Part shown: one piece after another, positions 35,232 through 44,658 of the stretch
Layout: each line of letters opens with the position of its first letter
Numbering within the stretch: the stretch's first letter is position 1
Assembly (NCBI GenBank): GCA_002844335.1
Contig: CP019154.1
Span: 2,170,001 to 2,234,000 of the forward strand
Direction: 5' to 3'
Length of the DNA: 64,000 bases
Source: Haloarcula taiwanensis
GTDB taxonomy: Archaea > Halobacteriota > Halobacteria > Halobacteriales > Haloarculaceae
The notes under the pieces: generated by a model
Told to the model about the DNA's origin: nothing
What the model saw: only the letters and a program-made list of their open reading frames with translations
Database searches by the model: none
Translations under genes and position numbers: made by a program

Positions 35232-35717
35232 CTACTTCGGTTCGTGCGGGAGTGCCGTCGGGTCCGCAGTGAGCGCGTCGATGCAGTCCGTGACCGACCA
35301 TGTGGTTTCCCCGTCAGTACACGGGTATACCCCGACCAGATCGTCGTCCGCGTAGACGGCGACGGCTATCATCGGGAGTCGCAGCACCTCCGTACTGCCG
35401 CCGACGAGTAACGACGAGGTCCGCGTCTCAAAGGGCGGTCGGAGACTCAGTCCTCGTCTGGTCGCCCACTGTTCGTATCTGTCGACAGTCGCAAGCATCT
35501 CTCCATGCTCGCTCCGCTGGGACACGGGAATTTCCTCGGGCCACGTCTGGATATCGAAGTCATCGATAACTCCCGTTGCGGCGAGTTCTGTGAACCGGTC
35601 GATAGCTGTCGTTCGAGGGCCACAGACCGGTCGCCGACTCCAGAGCTGGACCGCAATCTCGCCGCCGACTGGCTCGTCAGACCCGTGGTTGTCGCTCCGC
35701 TGCATCTCTTCAGGCAT
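35232..35717 (-). CDS. Haloarchaeal HTH-domain-like protein (HTH_63 type)
   Basis: A 161-residue protein beginning MPEEMQRSDNHG. It has the haloarchaeal pattern VQLWSRRPVCGPRTTAIDRF, LAATGVIDDFDIQTWPEEI, VDRYEQWATRRGLSLRPPF and LPMIAVAVYADDDLVGVYPC. This matches a widespread haloarchaeal family annotated as an HTH domain, of no established role. It is monocistronic. Confidence 0.7.
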   Translation of the reverse strand: MPEEMQRSDNHGSDEPVGGEIAVQLWSRRPVCGPRTTAIDRFTELAATGVIDDFDIQTWPEEIPVSQRSEHGEMLATVDRYEQWATRRGLSLRPPFETRTSSLLVGGSTEVLRLPMIAVAVYADDDLVGVYPCTDGETTWSVTDCIDALTADPTALPHEPK

Positions 35718-35847
35718 TGATTGTCAATCACTAACATAACTATCGCACGGTTGTATAATTGTTTGTATTAATGCGATATTATGGCCTGAATGGATTACTG
35801 AAACGTATAAAAGATGGGTTTTTAAAACCAGTGACGTGGGAGGGGAT

Positions 35848-36780
35848 TCAGTCGTCAGCCGGGGTTGCGTCGCGACTCGTGACGTCGACCGGCTCGGCAT
35901 CGACTTCAAGCTCATCAAGCGCGACCTGCGCCGCGCGCTTGCCAGAGACGAGCATCGCGCCGAACGTCGGGCCCATGCGCGGGAGGCCGTAGGTCGTCGC
36001 GGTGGCCATGCCGGTGACGACGAGGCCGTCGTGGGCGAGGCCTGTGTGTTCGACGACAGCGTCTTCGCTCTCGCCGACCCACATAGAGTCGTGGCCGGGT
36101 GAGTCGTGGCCAGGCGCACCGTAGGTGTCGTCGTCGGTCTGGTCCATGCCGCTGGCTTCGTCTTCGAGGCCCGGCGCGTTGAGGACGCCGCGCTCGTCGA
36201 GTTTCTTGACGGCCATCGCGTCGTGGCCGGTCGCGTCGATGACGAGGTCGGCCTCGACGGCGATCGGGTCGACGCAGGTGATTTCGCGGGGTAGCGCGTG
36301 GACCGGCGTCCAGTTCATGACGATGCCTCCGACACGGTGGTCCTCGCGGATGACGATGTCGGTGAACTCCGTCATGTTCTGCATCTTCGCGCCGGCGTCG
36401 CAGGCGGCCTTGATGAGGCCGGAACAGGCCTCAGGCCCGTTGGCGACGTAGAGCCCCTCGCTGTCTTTGGACTGTTTGTGGTCGACGTCGAGTTCGTCGA
36501 GTACCTGCTGGGCCGGGTCCCGAACGGTGACTTTGTTCATCAGGAAACCGCCGAGCCAGAAACCGCCGCCGAGGTAGTTGTTCTTCTCGACGACCATCAC
36601 CTGCACGCCGCGCTCGGCGAGTTCTTTCGCGGCCATCAGCCCCGAGGGGCCGCCGCCGACGATAATCACGTCGGAGTCCGAGAAGTCCATGAACTCCTCG
36701 GTCCACTCCTGCCCGATGGCGCGTGTGACTTCCGCCTCGCCGACGTCGCTGAACTGTTCGAATGAGTCGGAATCGCTCAT
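35848..36780 (-). CDS. thi4: Thiazole synthase Thi4, cysteine (sulfide-donating) type
   Basis: Makes the thiazole moiety of thiamine from NAD and glycine. The start at ATG 36780 (310 residues, [19 protein letters not shown]) follows the promoter. The FAD/NAD motif is [19 protein letters not shown] at ~38-56. Cys169 ([21 protein letters not shown]) aligns with the cysteine that in yeast Thi4 donates its sulfur and inactivates the enzyme. The Haloferax homologue also requires this cysteine. Methanogen enzymes carry His instead and use free sulfide. The C-terminus has GATYGLP-like [20 protein letters not shown] palindrome precedes the ATG. Confidence 0.93.
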   Translation of the reverse strand: MSDSDSFEQFSDVGEAEVTRAIGQEWTEEFMDFSDSDVIIVGGGPSGLMAAKELAERGVQVMVVEKNNYLGGGFWLGGFLMNKVTVRDPAQQVLDELDVDHKQSKDSEGLYVANGPEACSGLIKAACDAGAKMQNMTEFTDIVIREDHRVGGIVMNWTPVHALPREITCVDPIAVEADLVIDATGHDAMAVKKLDERGVLNAPGLEDEASGMDQTDDDTYGAPGHDSPGHDSMWVGESEDAVVEHTGLAHDGLVVTGMATATTYGLPRMGPTFGAMLVSGKRAAQVALDELEVDAEPVDVTSRDATPADD

Positions 36781-36793
36781 ACCACTTAGTGAT
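36781..36793 (-). promoter_or_regulatory. Palindrome at the thi4 start (putative ThiR box)
   Basis: Plus-strand ACCACTTAGTGAT, with perfect core CACT-T-AGTG (36783-36791), directly adjoins the thi4 ATG. The likely TATA element (ACTATGTATC on the minus strand, about 36806-36815) lies 26-35 bp before the ATG. The palindrome therefore sits between TATA and transcript start, a repressor position. The central AC-Y-T-A-GT matches the tenA palindrome. Confidence 0.5.
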
Positions 36794-36870
36794 ATTTTGC
36801 GGTGATACATAGTCGTTCTGATGCAGACACCAGTCGCTGTCCGCACAGTAGCAGGAGAAAAGACCCGCCG

Positions 36871-37659
36871 TCAGCCCCAGGCACTCAGTCCAGTGACGGT
36901 CAGTACGTCCGTACCGCCATCGGGCTGGCAGACGGCCCACCGTGAGCTGTCCGCGTTTTCGGGGAACAGGTGCTCAGGGACCAGCGGCATCGGCACGGGC
37001 GGGTAGCCGCCGCGCCGCATCGCTGTCGGACCGGGGAACCGTTCGATTACGTCGCCGCCGGCTGTCACCTCGAACTGCCCGTTATCCGCCCGGCGGTAGG
37101 CGTGCTGGAAGGCGTGGCGACCGGCCTCGGCGAGCGAGTCGACGTGTTCGAGAACTGCGATCACCTCCGTCCCGACGCCGAGTTCGAGTCTGGGCCGACC
37201 CTGATCGACTCTGACTTCGCGCCACTGGAGGTCACTGGCGGGGGCTCGCGCACAGGCGTAGGTTCCATCTGAGAGCGGGACGCGGTCGGGGCCATTGTAG
37301 AACTGCCGGCCGTCAGGGCCGTCGGCGGCGAGACAGGCGGGCTCACCCAGGATGGTAGCGACCATCTGTGTCAGTGTCGTTCCCATCGCCTCCGTCGACG
37401 GGACCACGAACAGGCAGTCCCGGCCCTCCCGAACCGCGTCGACGAACCGGGGAATGAGTCCATCGGGGCCGACGTTGGCTTCGGTCAGCGGCTCGATAGC
37501 GACGGGGCGCGGGTCTGTGGCATCCACGAGACCGACCGCGTCGTCGTTCGGCGTCGCGAGCGCGGGCGGTCCGCCGTTATCGTCACGCACCGCCACATCG
37601 TAGCCGGCCCGCTCACACAGCGAGACGCCGTGGTCTCGGACTGATGGGTAGATGAGCAT
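36871..37659 (-). CDS. Conserved haloarchaeal protein, unknown function
   Basis: A 262-residue soluble acidic protein starting MLIYPSVRDHGVSLCERAG. Landmarks: VPSTEAMGTTLTQMVATILGEP mid-protein, YNGPDRVPLSDGTYACARA, and PPVPMPLVPEHLFPENADS near the C-terminus. I recognise no catalytic motif. The composition and start are those of a real gene. It is upstream of thi4 on the same strand but 90 bp away with the thi4 promoter between, so a shared transcript is unlikely. Confidence 0.65.
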   Translation of the reverse strand: MLIYPSVRDHGVSLCERAGYDVAVRDDNGGPPALATPNDDAVGLVDATDPRPVAIEPLTEANVGPDGLIPRFVDAVREGRDCLFVVPSTEAMGTTLTQMVATILGEPACLAADGPDGRQFYNGPDRVPLSDGTYACARAPASDLQWREVRVDQGRPRLELGVGTEVIAVLEHVDSLAEAGRHAFQHAYRRADNGQFEVTAGGDVIERFPGPTAMRRGGYPPVPMPLVPEHLFPENADSSRWAVCQPDGGTDVLTVTGLSAWG

Positions 37660-37736
37660 TCGCCATCTATACGGGCGCTTCCCGCTTGAACCCTCGCCCC
37701 TGATAGCGGGGTGTTGCGTGGGCTATCGGACCCTGC

Positions 37737-38195
37737 TCAGGTAGTCGCGGTAGCAGCCAGCGCCGAGAGCGTATCGGTGGTCCGTAGGTTCTCAATAGTG
37801 CAGTACCACGCCCCTCGGAGGCCGTGCTGGTCGTTCTCGACAGGACTTCCGAGCGGTACGAGGTCGGCCAGTTCGAACACTACGACATCGTCCGTCTCCG
37901 AGAACGGGTCGATGAGGGCGGCCCAATCGTCAGCGTCCATCGGTCCCGGGCCGCCACGGGTCTGCTCCGTTCTGGCGGTCACCGGAGCGTAGTGCGTGAC
38001 CGCCGATACCGGGGCAGTCCGGTAGAACGCCATGTAGTCGAACGGTTCTGTCGTTCGGTCATACGACTCCGGAGACGGGTAGAAACCCTGCCGACAGCGT
38101 TCGAACGTCTCCGTCTGCGCGGCGACAACACAGACCCTGGCCTCGCCGGGTGCGTCGTCGGCCGGCGTGTCGTCGGTAAAGCGGTCGAGGTCCAT
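37737..38195 (-). CDS. Conserved haloarchaeal protein, unknown function
   Basis: A 152-residue protein. I start it at ATG 38195 (MDLDRFTDDTPADDAP). The longer frame to 38249 adds Cys- and Arg-rich residues untypical of a haloarchaeal N-terminus. Features: VCVVAAQTETFERCRQGFYP, FDYMAFYRTAPVSAVTHYAP, and DDVVVFELADLVPLGSPV followed by GLRGAWYCTIENLR. The aromatic-rich strands suggest a compact alpha/beta fold, possibly nucleic-acid binding. This is a weak impression and no family is claimed. Confidence 0.65.
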   Translation of the reverse strand: MDLDRFTDDTPADDAPGEARVCVVAAQTETFERCRQGFYPSPESYDRTTEPFDYMAFYRTAPVSAVTHYAPVTARTEQTRGGPGPMDADDWAALIDPFSETDDVVVFELADLVPLGSPVENDQHGLRGAWYCTIENLRTTDTLSALAATATT

Positions 38196-38278
38196 ACTCG
38201 GCCCTTCGCCCGGACACGGAAATACACCCCGCCAGCGGCAGCAGGACACTGATGTGGACGCAGACCTGCATTACTGCT

Positions 38279-38398
38279 ATGGCACAGCTACTCGTCTGCC
38301 AGCAGTGTGACACCGGCTTCGAGTATGACGCGACGGCGTTCAGCGCGACGTGTCCGGACTGCGGGCATCGATACCATCCCCGAACAGGGTGCTGCTAG
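38279..38398 (+). CDS. 39-residue zinc-knuckle micro-protein
   Basis: ATG 38279 to TAG 38398. Begins MAQLLVCQQCDTGFEYD, continues with CPDCGHRYHP and ends RTGCC. Two CxxC pairs 17 residues apart form a probable single zinc site, and the terminal Cys pair is unusual. It belongs to the same general class as the micro-protein at 19844. It is divergent from the gene at 37737-38195 with an 83-bp gap. Confidence 0.72.
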   Translation: MAQLLVCQQCDTGFEYDATAFSATCPDCGHRYHPRTGCC

Positions 38399-38426
38399 GA
38401 CAGCGTATTGGTCGCACCCGCCGTCG

Positions 38427-39071
38427 CTACAGGTACCCCACCAGCGCGTCGGCCAGTTTCTTTTCGGCGCGCCGCAGGTGGTCCTCCGCAGTTCGGCGCT
38501 GGACACCAACACGGTCCGCAATAGCCGCCGTCGTCGTCCCGCGCGGCAGTTCGTAATACCCCTGCTCGTATGCCGTCAGGAACACCTCGCGCTGGCGTGG
38601 CGAGAGCGACGGGACCACGTCGCCAACGGTCACCAGCGGCGCGTCGGGCGTCAGTGATCCGACCTCGCGTTTCGACTCGACAGTGACCTCGAACGCCGAC
38701 GCTAATGACCGGTACACCGCCGACAGCGCCTCGGAACTGAGCCCCAGCGCTCGAACGAGCTTGTGCCCCTCCGCGTACCGAAGTGGCGGCACGAGCAGAC
38801 ACCCCTCGTCGGCCAGATAGTGCTCGACGGTATCCGCTAAGTGTACCTTCAGACACGCCTCTGTGACCAGAACCTGCCCGTCATCTGTTTCGAGGCGCTC
38901 GGCGACGCCGACAGTCTCACGGACCTGCTCGACGACCGGCCCGACATCCCCTCCGCGGACGTAGAGGAGGTCGCTGTGGTCGGTACACCACAGCTCGATT
39001 CGCGTGCCCGTCCCGTCGGTCGCCGCCTCGTAGGCCCCGTCACCGGCCACCCGGAACACCGCCTCGTACAT
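38427..39071 (-). CDS. HTH_10 (bacterio-opsin activator type) regulator, likely of the hut operon
   Basis: A 214-residue regulator starting at ATG 39071 ([19 protein letters not shown]). An N-terminal sensory region of ~150 residues is followed by the HTH_10 domain: [49 protein letters not shown]. It is divergent from hutU across 81 bp, so the promoters are close together, the usual layout for a local regulator. I infer control of histidine catabolism. The ligand might be histidine or urocanate. Longer upstream frame discarded. Confidence 0.85.
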   Translation of the reverse strand: MYEAVFRVAGDGAYEAATDGTGTRIELWCTDHSDLLYVRGGDVGPVVEQVRETVGVAERLETDDGQVLVTEACLKVHLADTVEHYLADEGCLLVPPLRYAEGHKLVRALGLSSEALSAVYRSLASAFEVTVESKREVGSLTPDAPLVTVGDVVPSLSPRQREVFLTAYEQGYYELPRGTTTAAIADRVGVQRRTAEDHLRRAEKKLADALVGYL

Positions 39072-39152
39072 AGCAACCAATACACACATACATATAAAAA
39101 CAGTTCCGCAAGGAGGGCCTCTGCTATCACACTCGGGCGCAAACAGGAGGGT

Positions 39153-40901
39153 ATGGCACAGCAGTCTGGCCCAGACACCGGCCACGACGTCGGGACGCCC
39201 TCAGAACAGTGGCGCGAGTACCAGGGTGCGCCCACCGGCACTGATATCGAGTGTGAAGGGTGGCGACAGGAGGCCGCGCTACGGATGCTGAACAACAACC
39301 TTGACCCCGACGTCGCCGAGCAGCCCGAGAAGCTGGTCGTGTACGGCGGAACCGGGCGTGCGGCCCGATCGTGGGACGCCTACGACGCCATCGTCGACGA
39401 ACTCCGCGAACTCGGTGCTACCGAAACACTCCTCGTCCAGAGCGGCAAGCCGGTCGGTCGATTCGAAACCCACGAGAAAGCCCCCCGTGTCCTCATCGCG
39501 AACTCGAACCTCGTCGGCAAGTGGGACACCTGGGAGCACTTCCACGAACTCGAAGCGAAGGGACAGATCATGTACGGCCAGATGACCGCCGGTTCGTGGG
39601 CCTACATCGGCACGCAGGGCATCATCCAGGGGACCTACGAGACGCTGGCCGCACTTGCCCGGAAACACTACCCAGAGAACGACGGCCTTCGCGGGAAGAT
39701 TGTCGTCACCGGCGGTCTCGGCGGAATGGGCGGTGCGCAGCCGCTCGCGGTGACGATGAACCACGGCGTCTGTATCGCGGCCGAAGTCGACGCGGACCGT
39801 ATCGACCGGCGCATCGAGACGGGGTACTGCCAGGAGAAAACCGACGAGCTCGCGACGGCCATCGAGCGCGCACAGGCGGCCGCGGCGAACGGTGAGCCCT
39901 ACAGCGTCGGCGTCCACATGAACGCCGCCGACATGCTCGCGGAGATGTTGGACATGGGGTTCGTCCCCGATGTAGTGACCGACCAGACGAGCGCACACGA
40001 CGAACTCGAAGGGTACTACCCCGCTGGCTACACTGTCGAGGACGCCGACCGGCTCCGCGAACGCGACCCCGAGACGTATGTCGCAGAGAGCCTCGATACG
40101 ATGTCGCGACACGTCGAGGGCATTCTGGAACTGCAAGACAGGGGAGCCATCGCCTTCGAGTACGGCAACAACATCCGTGGACAGGTCGAGGACCAGCGCG
40201 ACCTCGACAGCGCGTTCGACTTCCCGGGGTTCGTTCCCGCGTACATCCGCCCACTGTTCTGTGAGGGCAAGGGGCCGTTCCGCTGGGCCGCGCTCTCGGG
40301 CGACCCCGCGGACATCCATCGGACTGACGACGCAGTCAAGGAGCTGTTCCCGGAGAAGGACGACCTCCACCGCTGGATCGACCTCGCTCAGGAGCAGGTA
40401 TCCTTCCAGGGGCTCCCCTCGCGAGTGTGCTGGCTTGGGTACGCGACCGAGGACGGGCTGACCGAGCGTGCCCGCCTCGCGCTCCGCATCAACGAACTCG
40501 TCGCTGACGGGGAGATTTCGGCACCCGTCGTCGTTACGCGGGACCATCTGGATGCCGGGAGCGTGGCCTCGCCGAACCGGGAAACCGAGGCGATGAAAGA
40601 CGGCACTGACGCCGTCGCCGACTGGCCGATTCTGAACGCCCTGCTGAACTGCGCCGCCGGCGCGGACATCGTCAGCGTCCACGACGGCGGCGGCGTCGGC
40701 ATCGGCAACTCCCTGCACACGAACAACCACGTCGTCCTCGACGGGTCTGATCTCGCAGCCGAGAAGGCCCGCCGTGTGTTCACGACCGACCCCGGGATGG
40801 GCGTCATTCGCCACGCCGACGCCGGTTACGAAATCGCACAGGAAATGGCCGACGAGAACGACGTCGCGGTCCCGATGCGTGACCGCAACCGCGACCGATG
40901 A
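39153..40901 (+). CDS. hutU: Urocanate hydratase
   Basis: Second step of histidine degradation: converts urocanate to imidazolonepropionate using NAD as an electrophilic cofactor. The start at ATG 39153 (582 residues, [14 protein letters not shown]) is preceded by an AGGAGGG ribosome site. Family landmarks: [54 protein letters not shown] (NAD site) and [16 protein letters not shown]. It is first in an operon in which every junction overlaps by ATGA, so hutU, hutG, hutI and hutH should be translated in a coupled way. Confidence 0.96.
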   Translation: MAQQSGPDTGHDVGTPSEQWREYQGAPTGTDIECEGWRQEAALRMLNNNLDPDVAEQPEKLVVYGGTGRAARSWDAYDAIVDELRELGATETLLVQSGKPVGRFETHEKAPRVLIANSNLVGKWDTWEHFHELEAKGQIMYGQMTAGSWAYIGTQGIIQGTYETLAALARKHYPENDGLRGKIVVTGGLGGMGGAQPLAVTMNHGVCIAAEVDADRIDRRIETGYCQEKTDELATAIERAQAAAANGEPYSVGVHMNAADMLAEMLDMGFVPDVVTDQTSAHDELEGYYPAGYTVEDADRLRERDPETYVAESLDTMSRHVEGILELQDRGAIAFEYGNNIRGQVEDQRDLDSAFDFPGFVPAYIRPLFCEGKGPFRWAALSGDPADIHRTDDAVKELFPEKDDLHRWIDLAQEQVSFQGLPSRVCWLGYATEDGLTERARLALRINELVADGEISAPVVVTRDHLDAGSVASPNRETEAMKDGTDAVADWPILNALLNCAAGADIVSVHDGGGVGIGNSLHTNNHVVLDGSDLAAEKARRVFTTDPGMGVIRHADAGYEIAQEMADENDVAVPMRDRNRDR

Positions 40902-41821
40902 CTGACCTGACAGCCCCGTCGCCGTGGACCGGCCCCTCCGGCGACCCAAACGACGAGCAGTTCGGCGGCATCGTCGAGACGGCCACGCTCGCGACCGCGT
41001 CTGAGTACGACGCTGTACTGGTGGGAGAGCCGTACGATAGGGCCGTCATCGGACGGTCGGGCGCGCGTGCCGGTCCGGCGGCTCTCCGACGCGAACTCGG
41101 CGGAGCGAAGACGCATCACATCGAACGCGGACCGGTCCGCTCGGTCGCCGACCTCGGCGACATCGAGATTCCGGCCGGCGGCGTCGAACGGGTCCAGAGC
41201 GCTGTCCGCTCGATGACTGCCGAGATTCACGCGACGGGCGCAGTACCGGTGTTTCTCGGTGGCGATAACTCACTGACGTTCCCGAACGCCGCGCCGCTGG
41301 TGGCTCACGAAACGGTCGGCGCAGTCAGCTTCGACGCCCACCTCGATTGCCGCGCCGTTCGGGACGAGCCGACGAGCGGGACGCCGTACCGGCAGCTGCA
41401 CGATGCAGGCCTCGACGCACTGGCCGTTGTCGGCGCGCGCCACTTCGAAACCTCGACGGCGTACCACGACTACCTCGCCGAGCAGGGCGGGACAGTCCTG
41501 CCGCCGGCGTCGGTGGCCGGTGATCCAGCCGGCGCGGTGGACGACGCGCTCGACGCGCTTGGTGACGTAGACGCCGTCTATGTTAGCTTAGACCTCGACG
41601 TGCTCGACGCCACAGCCGCGCCGGGCGTGAGCGCGCCGACGCCGGGCGGCATCTCGACACGGGAACTGTTCCGGATGCTGGGCCGCGTGGCGTCGGACAA
41701 TCGTATCGCCGGCTTCGAGGTGGTCGAGTGCGCGCCGCCGCTGGACGCCGGGGACCGGACCGCCCGCGCCGGGGCCCGCGCCGTCGCACACTTCCTCAGC
41801 GGCTTAGGAGGGAGCCGATGA
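40898..41821 (+). CDS. hutG: Formimidoylglutamase
   Basis: Hydrolyses formiminoglutamate to glutamate and formamide, the last step here. A 307-residue ureohydrolase (arginase fold) with its manganese ligands visible: [19 protein letters not shown] and [10 protein letters not shown]. The C-terminal [21 protein letters not shown] is typical. It overlaps hutU and hutI by four bases each. The arginase family also includes agmatinase, but the hut context decides the assignment. Confidence 0.94.
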   Translation: MTDLTAPSPWTGPSGDPNDEQFGGIVETATLATASEYDAVLVGEPYDRAVIGRSGARAGPAALRRELGGAKTHHIERGPVRSVADLGDIEIPAGGVERVQSAVRSMTAEIHATGAVPVFLGGDNSLTFPNAAPLVAHETVGAVSFDAHLDCRAVRDEPTSGTPYRQLHDAGLDALAVVGARHFETSTAYHDYLAEQGGTVLPPASVAGDPAGAVDDALDALGDVDAVYVSLDLDVLDATAAPGVSAPTPGGISTRELFRMLGRVASDNRIAGFEVVECAPPLDAGDRTARAGARAVAHFLSGLGGSR

Positions 41822-43080
41822 CAACCCTCGATGCGGTGGTCTACGGTGCGGCTGAACTCGTCGCAGGCCCAGCGGCGGACGGCCGCGGCCTAGAAGCCTA
41901 TGAGGACGGCGCAGTCGCCATCGTGGACGGCACTGTCGCCGCTGTCGGTCCAACCACGGAGGTGACTGCCGAGTACCCGCCGGAGAACGCCGGGCACGCT
42001 GTCAATGCCGACGGTCAGGCCGTCGTTCCGGGCTTCGTCGACCCCCACACCCACGCGCTGTTCGCCGGCGACCGCTCGGACGAGTTCGCCGCCAAACTGC
42101 GCGGCAAGTCATATCAGGATCTCCTCGCAGCGGGCGGCGGCATCCTCAGAACGGTCCGAGCGGTCAGGGAAGCCGACGAGGAAACGCTGCTGTCGAACCT
42201 GCTGGCCCATCTCGACACCATGCTCGCTCACGGGACGACGACAGTCGAGGTGAAGTCCGGCTACGGACTCGACACGGAGACGGAGCTACGGATGCTCCGA
42301 GTTATCGACAGGGCCGACGACGTCCATCCCGTCGACGTGGTCCCGACGTTCATGGGCGCACACGCTGTTCCCGAGGGGTGGGACGCCGACGACTACACCG
42401 CGGCGGTCGTCGACGAGCAGCTTCCGGCTGTCGAATCGCAGGGCATCGCCGAGTTCTGCGACGTGTTCTGCGAGGAAGGGGTCTTCTCGGTCTCGCAGTC
42501 CCGACGGGTCCTCGAAGCAGGCGCGGCCGCGGGGCTGACACCGAAGGTCCACGCCGAGGAACTGGCCCATATCGGCGGGACGCAGTTGGCGGCGGACGTG
42601 GGCGCGGCCAGTGCCGACCACCTCCTGCACGCGACCGGCGAAGACATCGACGCGCTTGTCGACGCTGGCGTGACGCCGGTGTTGCTACCCGGGACAGCGT
42701 TCGGTCTCGGCGCAGCGTACGCGGACGCGACGGCGTTCCGCGACCGGGGTGCGCCCGTCGCGGTGGCGACGGACTTCAATCCGAACTGCCACAGCCACAG
42801 CATGGGCTTTGCGCTGTCGCTGGCCTGCGTCGAGATGGGACTGACGCCGGCCGAAGCGCTGGTCGCTGGGACGAGCCACGCCGCGCTCGCACTGAACAGG
42901 ACCGGCGGACTTGGGACGCTTCGTGCGGGTGCGCCCGGTGACGTTGTCGTCCTTGCCGCGCCGAGTCACGTCCACATACCCTACCAGTACGGGACCAACG
43001 TCGTCGACACTGTCCTGAAAGACGGCTCAGTCGTCAGCACCCCAACGCATGAGTCATACGACCGGGGGGTCAACCCATGA
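41818..43080 (+). CDS. hutI: Imidazolonepropionase
   Basis: Hydrolyses imidazolonepropionate to formiminoglutamate. I start it at ATG 41818 (420 residues, [17 protein letters not shown]), which overlaps the hutG stop (ATGA). The long upstream frame is a shadow. Amidohydrolase metal motifs: [55 protein letters not shown] and [15 protein letters not shown]. It overlaps hutH. Confidence 0.95.
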   Translation: MTTLDAVVYGAAELVAGPAADGRGLEAYEDGAVAIVDGTVAAVGPTTEVTAEYPPENAGHAVNADGQAVVPGFVDPHTHALFAGDRSDEFAAKLRGKSYQDLLAAGGGILRTVRAVREADEETLLSNLLAHLDTMLAHGTTTVEVKSGYGLDTETELRMLRVIDRADDVHPVDVVPTFMGAHAVPEGWDADDYTAAVVDEQLPAVESQGIAEFCDVFCEEGVFSVSQSRRVLEAGAAAGLTPKVHAEELAHIGGTQLAADVGAASADHLLHATGEDIDALVDAGVTPVLLPGTAFGLGAAYADATAFRDRGAPVAVATDFNPNCHSHSMGFALSLACVEMGLTPAEALVAGTSHAALALNRTGGLGTLRAGAPGDVVVLAAPSHVHIPYQYGTNVVDTVLKDGSVVSTPTHESYDRGVNP

Positions 43081-44651
43081 CCGCCGAAGTTGTCCTCGAC
43101 GGCGAGTCGCTCACGCCCGCCGACGTGGTCGCCGTCGCCCGGAACGGCGCGACCGTCACGGTTGCCGAAACCGCTCGCGAGCGAATCCGTGAGTCCCGCG
43201 AACGCGTCGAGAGCGTGCTGGACAGCGGCGAGGCGGTGTACGGCGTCACTACCGGCTTCGGCGATCTCGTCGACGAGCGCATCCCACACGCGGACCTCGA
43301 CGACCTCCAGCGGAACCTCCTGCGGAGCCACGCCGCCGCTGTCGGCCGGGAGTTGACGACTGCGGAGGTCCGGGCGATGCTGGTCACGCGAGCGAACACG
43401 CTGGCGAAGGGGTATTCCGGCATCCGCGAGTCCGTCGTCGATCTGCTGGTGGCGATGCTCGACGCTGGTGTCCACCCGGTCGTCCCATCGCGAGGCAGTC
43501 TCGGTGCGAGCGGTGACCTCGCTCCGCTCGCCCATATGTCGCTGGTACTCATCGGCGAGGGGGAAGCCGAGGTGAAGGGGGACCGACTCCCCGGCGACGA
43601 GGCACTCGACGCAGCCGGCCTCGAACCGGTGACGCTCCGGGCCAAGGAGGGGTTGGCGCTCATCAACGGGACGCAACTGACCGTCGGCGTGGCCGCGCTC
43701 CTCCTCACCGACGCCGAGCGACTGGTCACTGTCGCCGACATCGCTGGTGCGCTCACGACGGAGGTGACTCTCTCTTCGACAGTACCCTCACACGAAGCCA
43801 TCACCGCCGTCCGGCCCCACGCCGGTCAGGCCGCAAGCGCGCGAAACGTCCGGCGACTGACGGCCGACTCCGACGTGGTCGAGTCCCACCGCAACTGCGA
43901 CCGCGTGCAGGACGCCTACGCGATGCGCTGTCTGCCACAGGTCCACGGCGCGGTCCGCGACGCCGTCGCCCATCTCCGGGAGGCCGTCGAGGTAGAACTC
44001 AACAGCGCGACCGACAATCCACTGGTATTCCCCCGCGAGGCGGTTGGGGACCGGGCCTCCGGCTCCGACAGCGCGGGCGTGCTGTCCGGCGGGAACTTCC
44101 ACGGCGCGGTACTCGCCATGCGCCTCGACTATCTGACGAACGCGCTCACCGAACTCGCGGCCATCTCGGAGCGCCGGACGGACCGGATGCTCAATCCGAA
44201 TCTGCAGGAGCCACACCTCCCGCCGTTTCTCACCGAGCGAAGCGGCGTCCGGTCGGGCTACATGATCGCACAGTACACCGCTGCCGCACTGTTGAACGAA
44301 TGTCGGTCCTTTGGCCGGCCCTCGATGGACAACACGCCCGTCAGCGGCAATCAGGAGGACCACGTCAGCATGAGCGCGCAGTCGGCCTATCTGGCCCGAA
44401 ACGCGGCCCGAAACGCCGCCGCGATTCTCGGCGTCGAGCTGTGCTGTGGGGCACAGGCCGCTGATTTCGTCGATGACGCCCTCGAACTGGGCGTCGGGTC
44501 GGCCGAGGCCTACGACGCCGTCCGTGCAGTGGTCCCGAAGCTGACCACAGACCGACCGGTCCACGAGGACATCGAGGCCGCGGGCGCGCTTGTCGAGTCA
44601 CCGGCCTTCACCGAGCGGGTTGCTGCGGCCCTCGACGAGGAGCTAGAGTGA
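43077..44651 (+). CDS. hutH: Histidine ammonia-lyase
   Basis: First enzyme of the pathway: releases ammonia from histidine to give urocanate. The 524-residue protein has the autocatalytic MIO triad Ala144-Ser145-Gly146 in GSLGASGDLAPLAH. The active-site stretch SGGNFHGAVLAM and QEDHVSMSAQSA are intact. It is last in the operon and ends 7 bp before the convergent AAA ATPase gene. Confidence 0.96.
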   Translation: MTAEVVLDGESLTPADVVAVARNGATVTVAETARERIRESRERVESVLDSGEAVYGVTTGFGDLVDERIPHADLDDLQRNLLRSHAAAVGRELTTAEVRAMLVTRANTLAKGYSGIRESVVDLLVAMLDAGVHPVVPSRGSLGASGDLAPLAHMSLVLIGEGEAEVKGDRLPGDEALDAAGLEPVTLRAKEGLALINGTQLTVGVAALLLTDAERLVTVADIAGALTTEVTLSSTVPSHEAITAVRPHAGQAASARNVRRLTADSDVVESHRNCDRVQDAYAMRCLPQVHGAVRDAVAHLREAVEVELNSATDNPLVFPREAVGDRASGSDSAGVLSGGNFHGAVLAMRLDYLTNALTELAAISERRTDRMLNPNLQEPHLPPFLTERSGVRSGYMIAQYTAAALLNECRSFGRPSMDNTPVSGNQEDHVSMSAQSAYLARNAARNAAAILGVELCCGAQAADFVDDALELGVGSAEAYDAVRAVVPKLTTDRPVHEDIEAAGALVESPAFTERVAAALDEELE

Positions 44652-44658
44652 GCCGTCC

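Noticed and set aside
39279..40949. Long antisense frame over hutU
   Set aside because: Shadow of urocanate hydratase, with the same mirror composition and no start signal.
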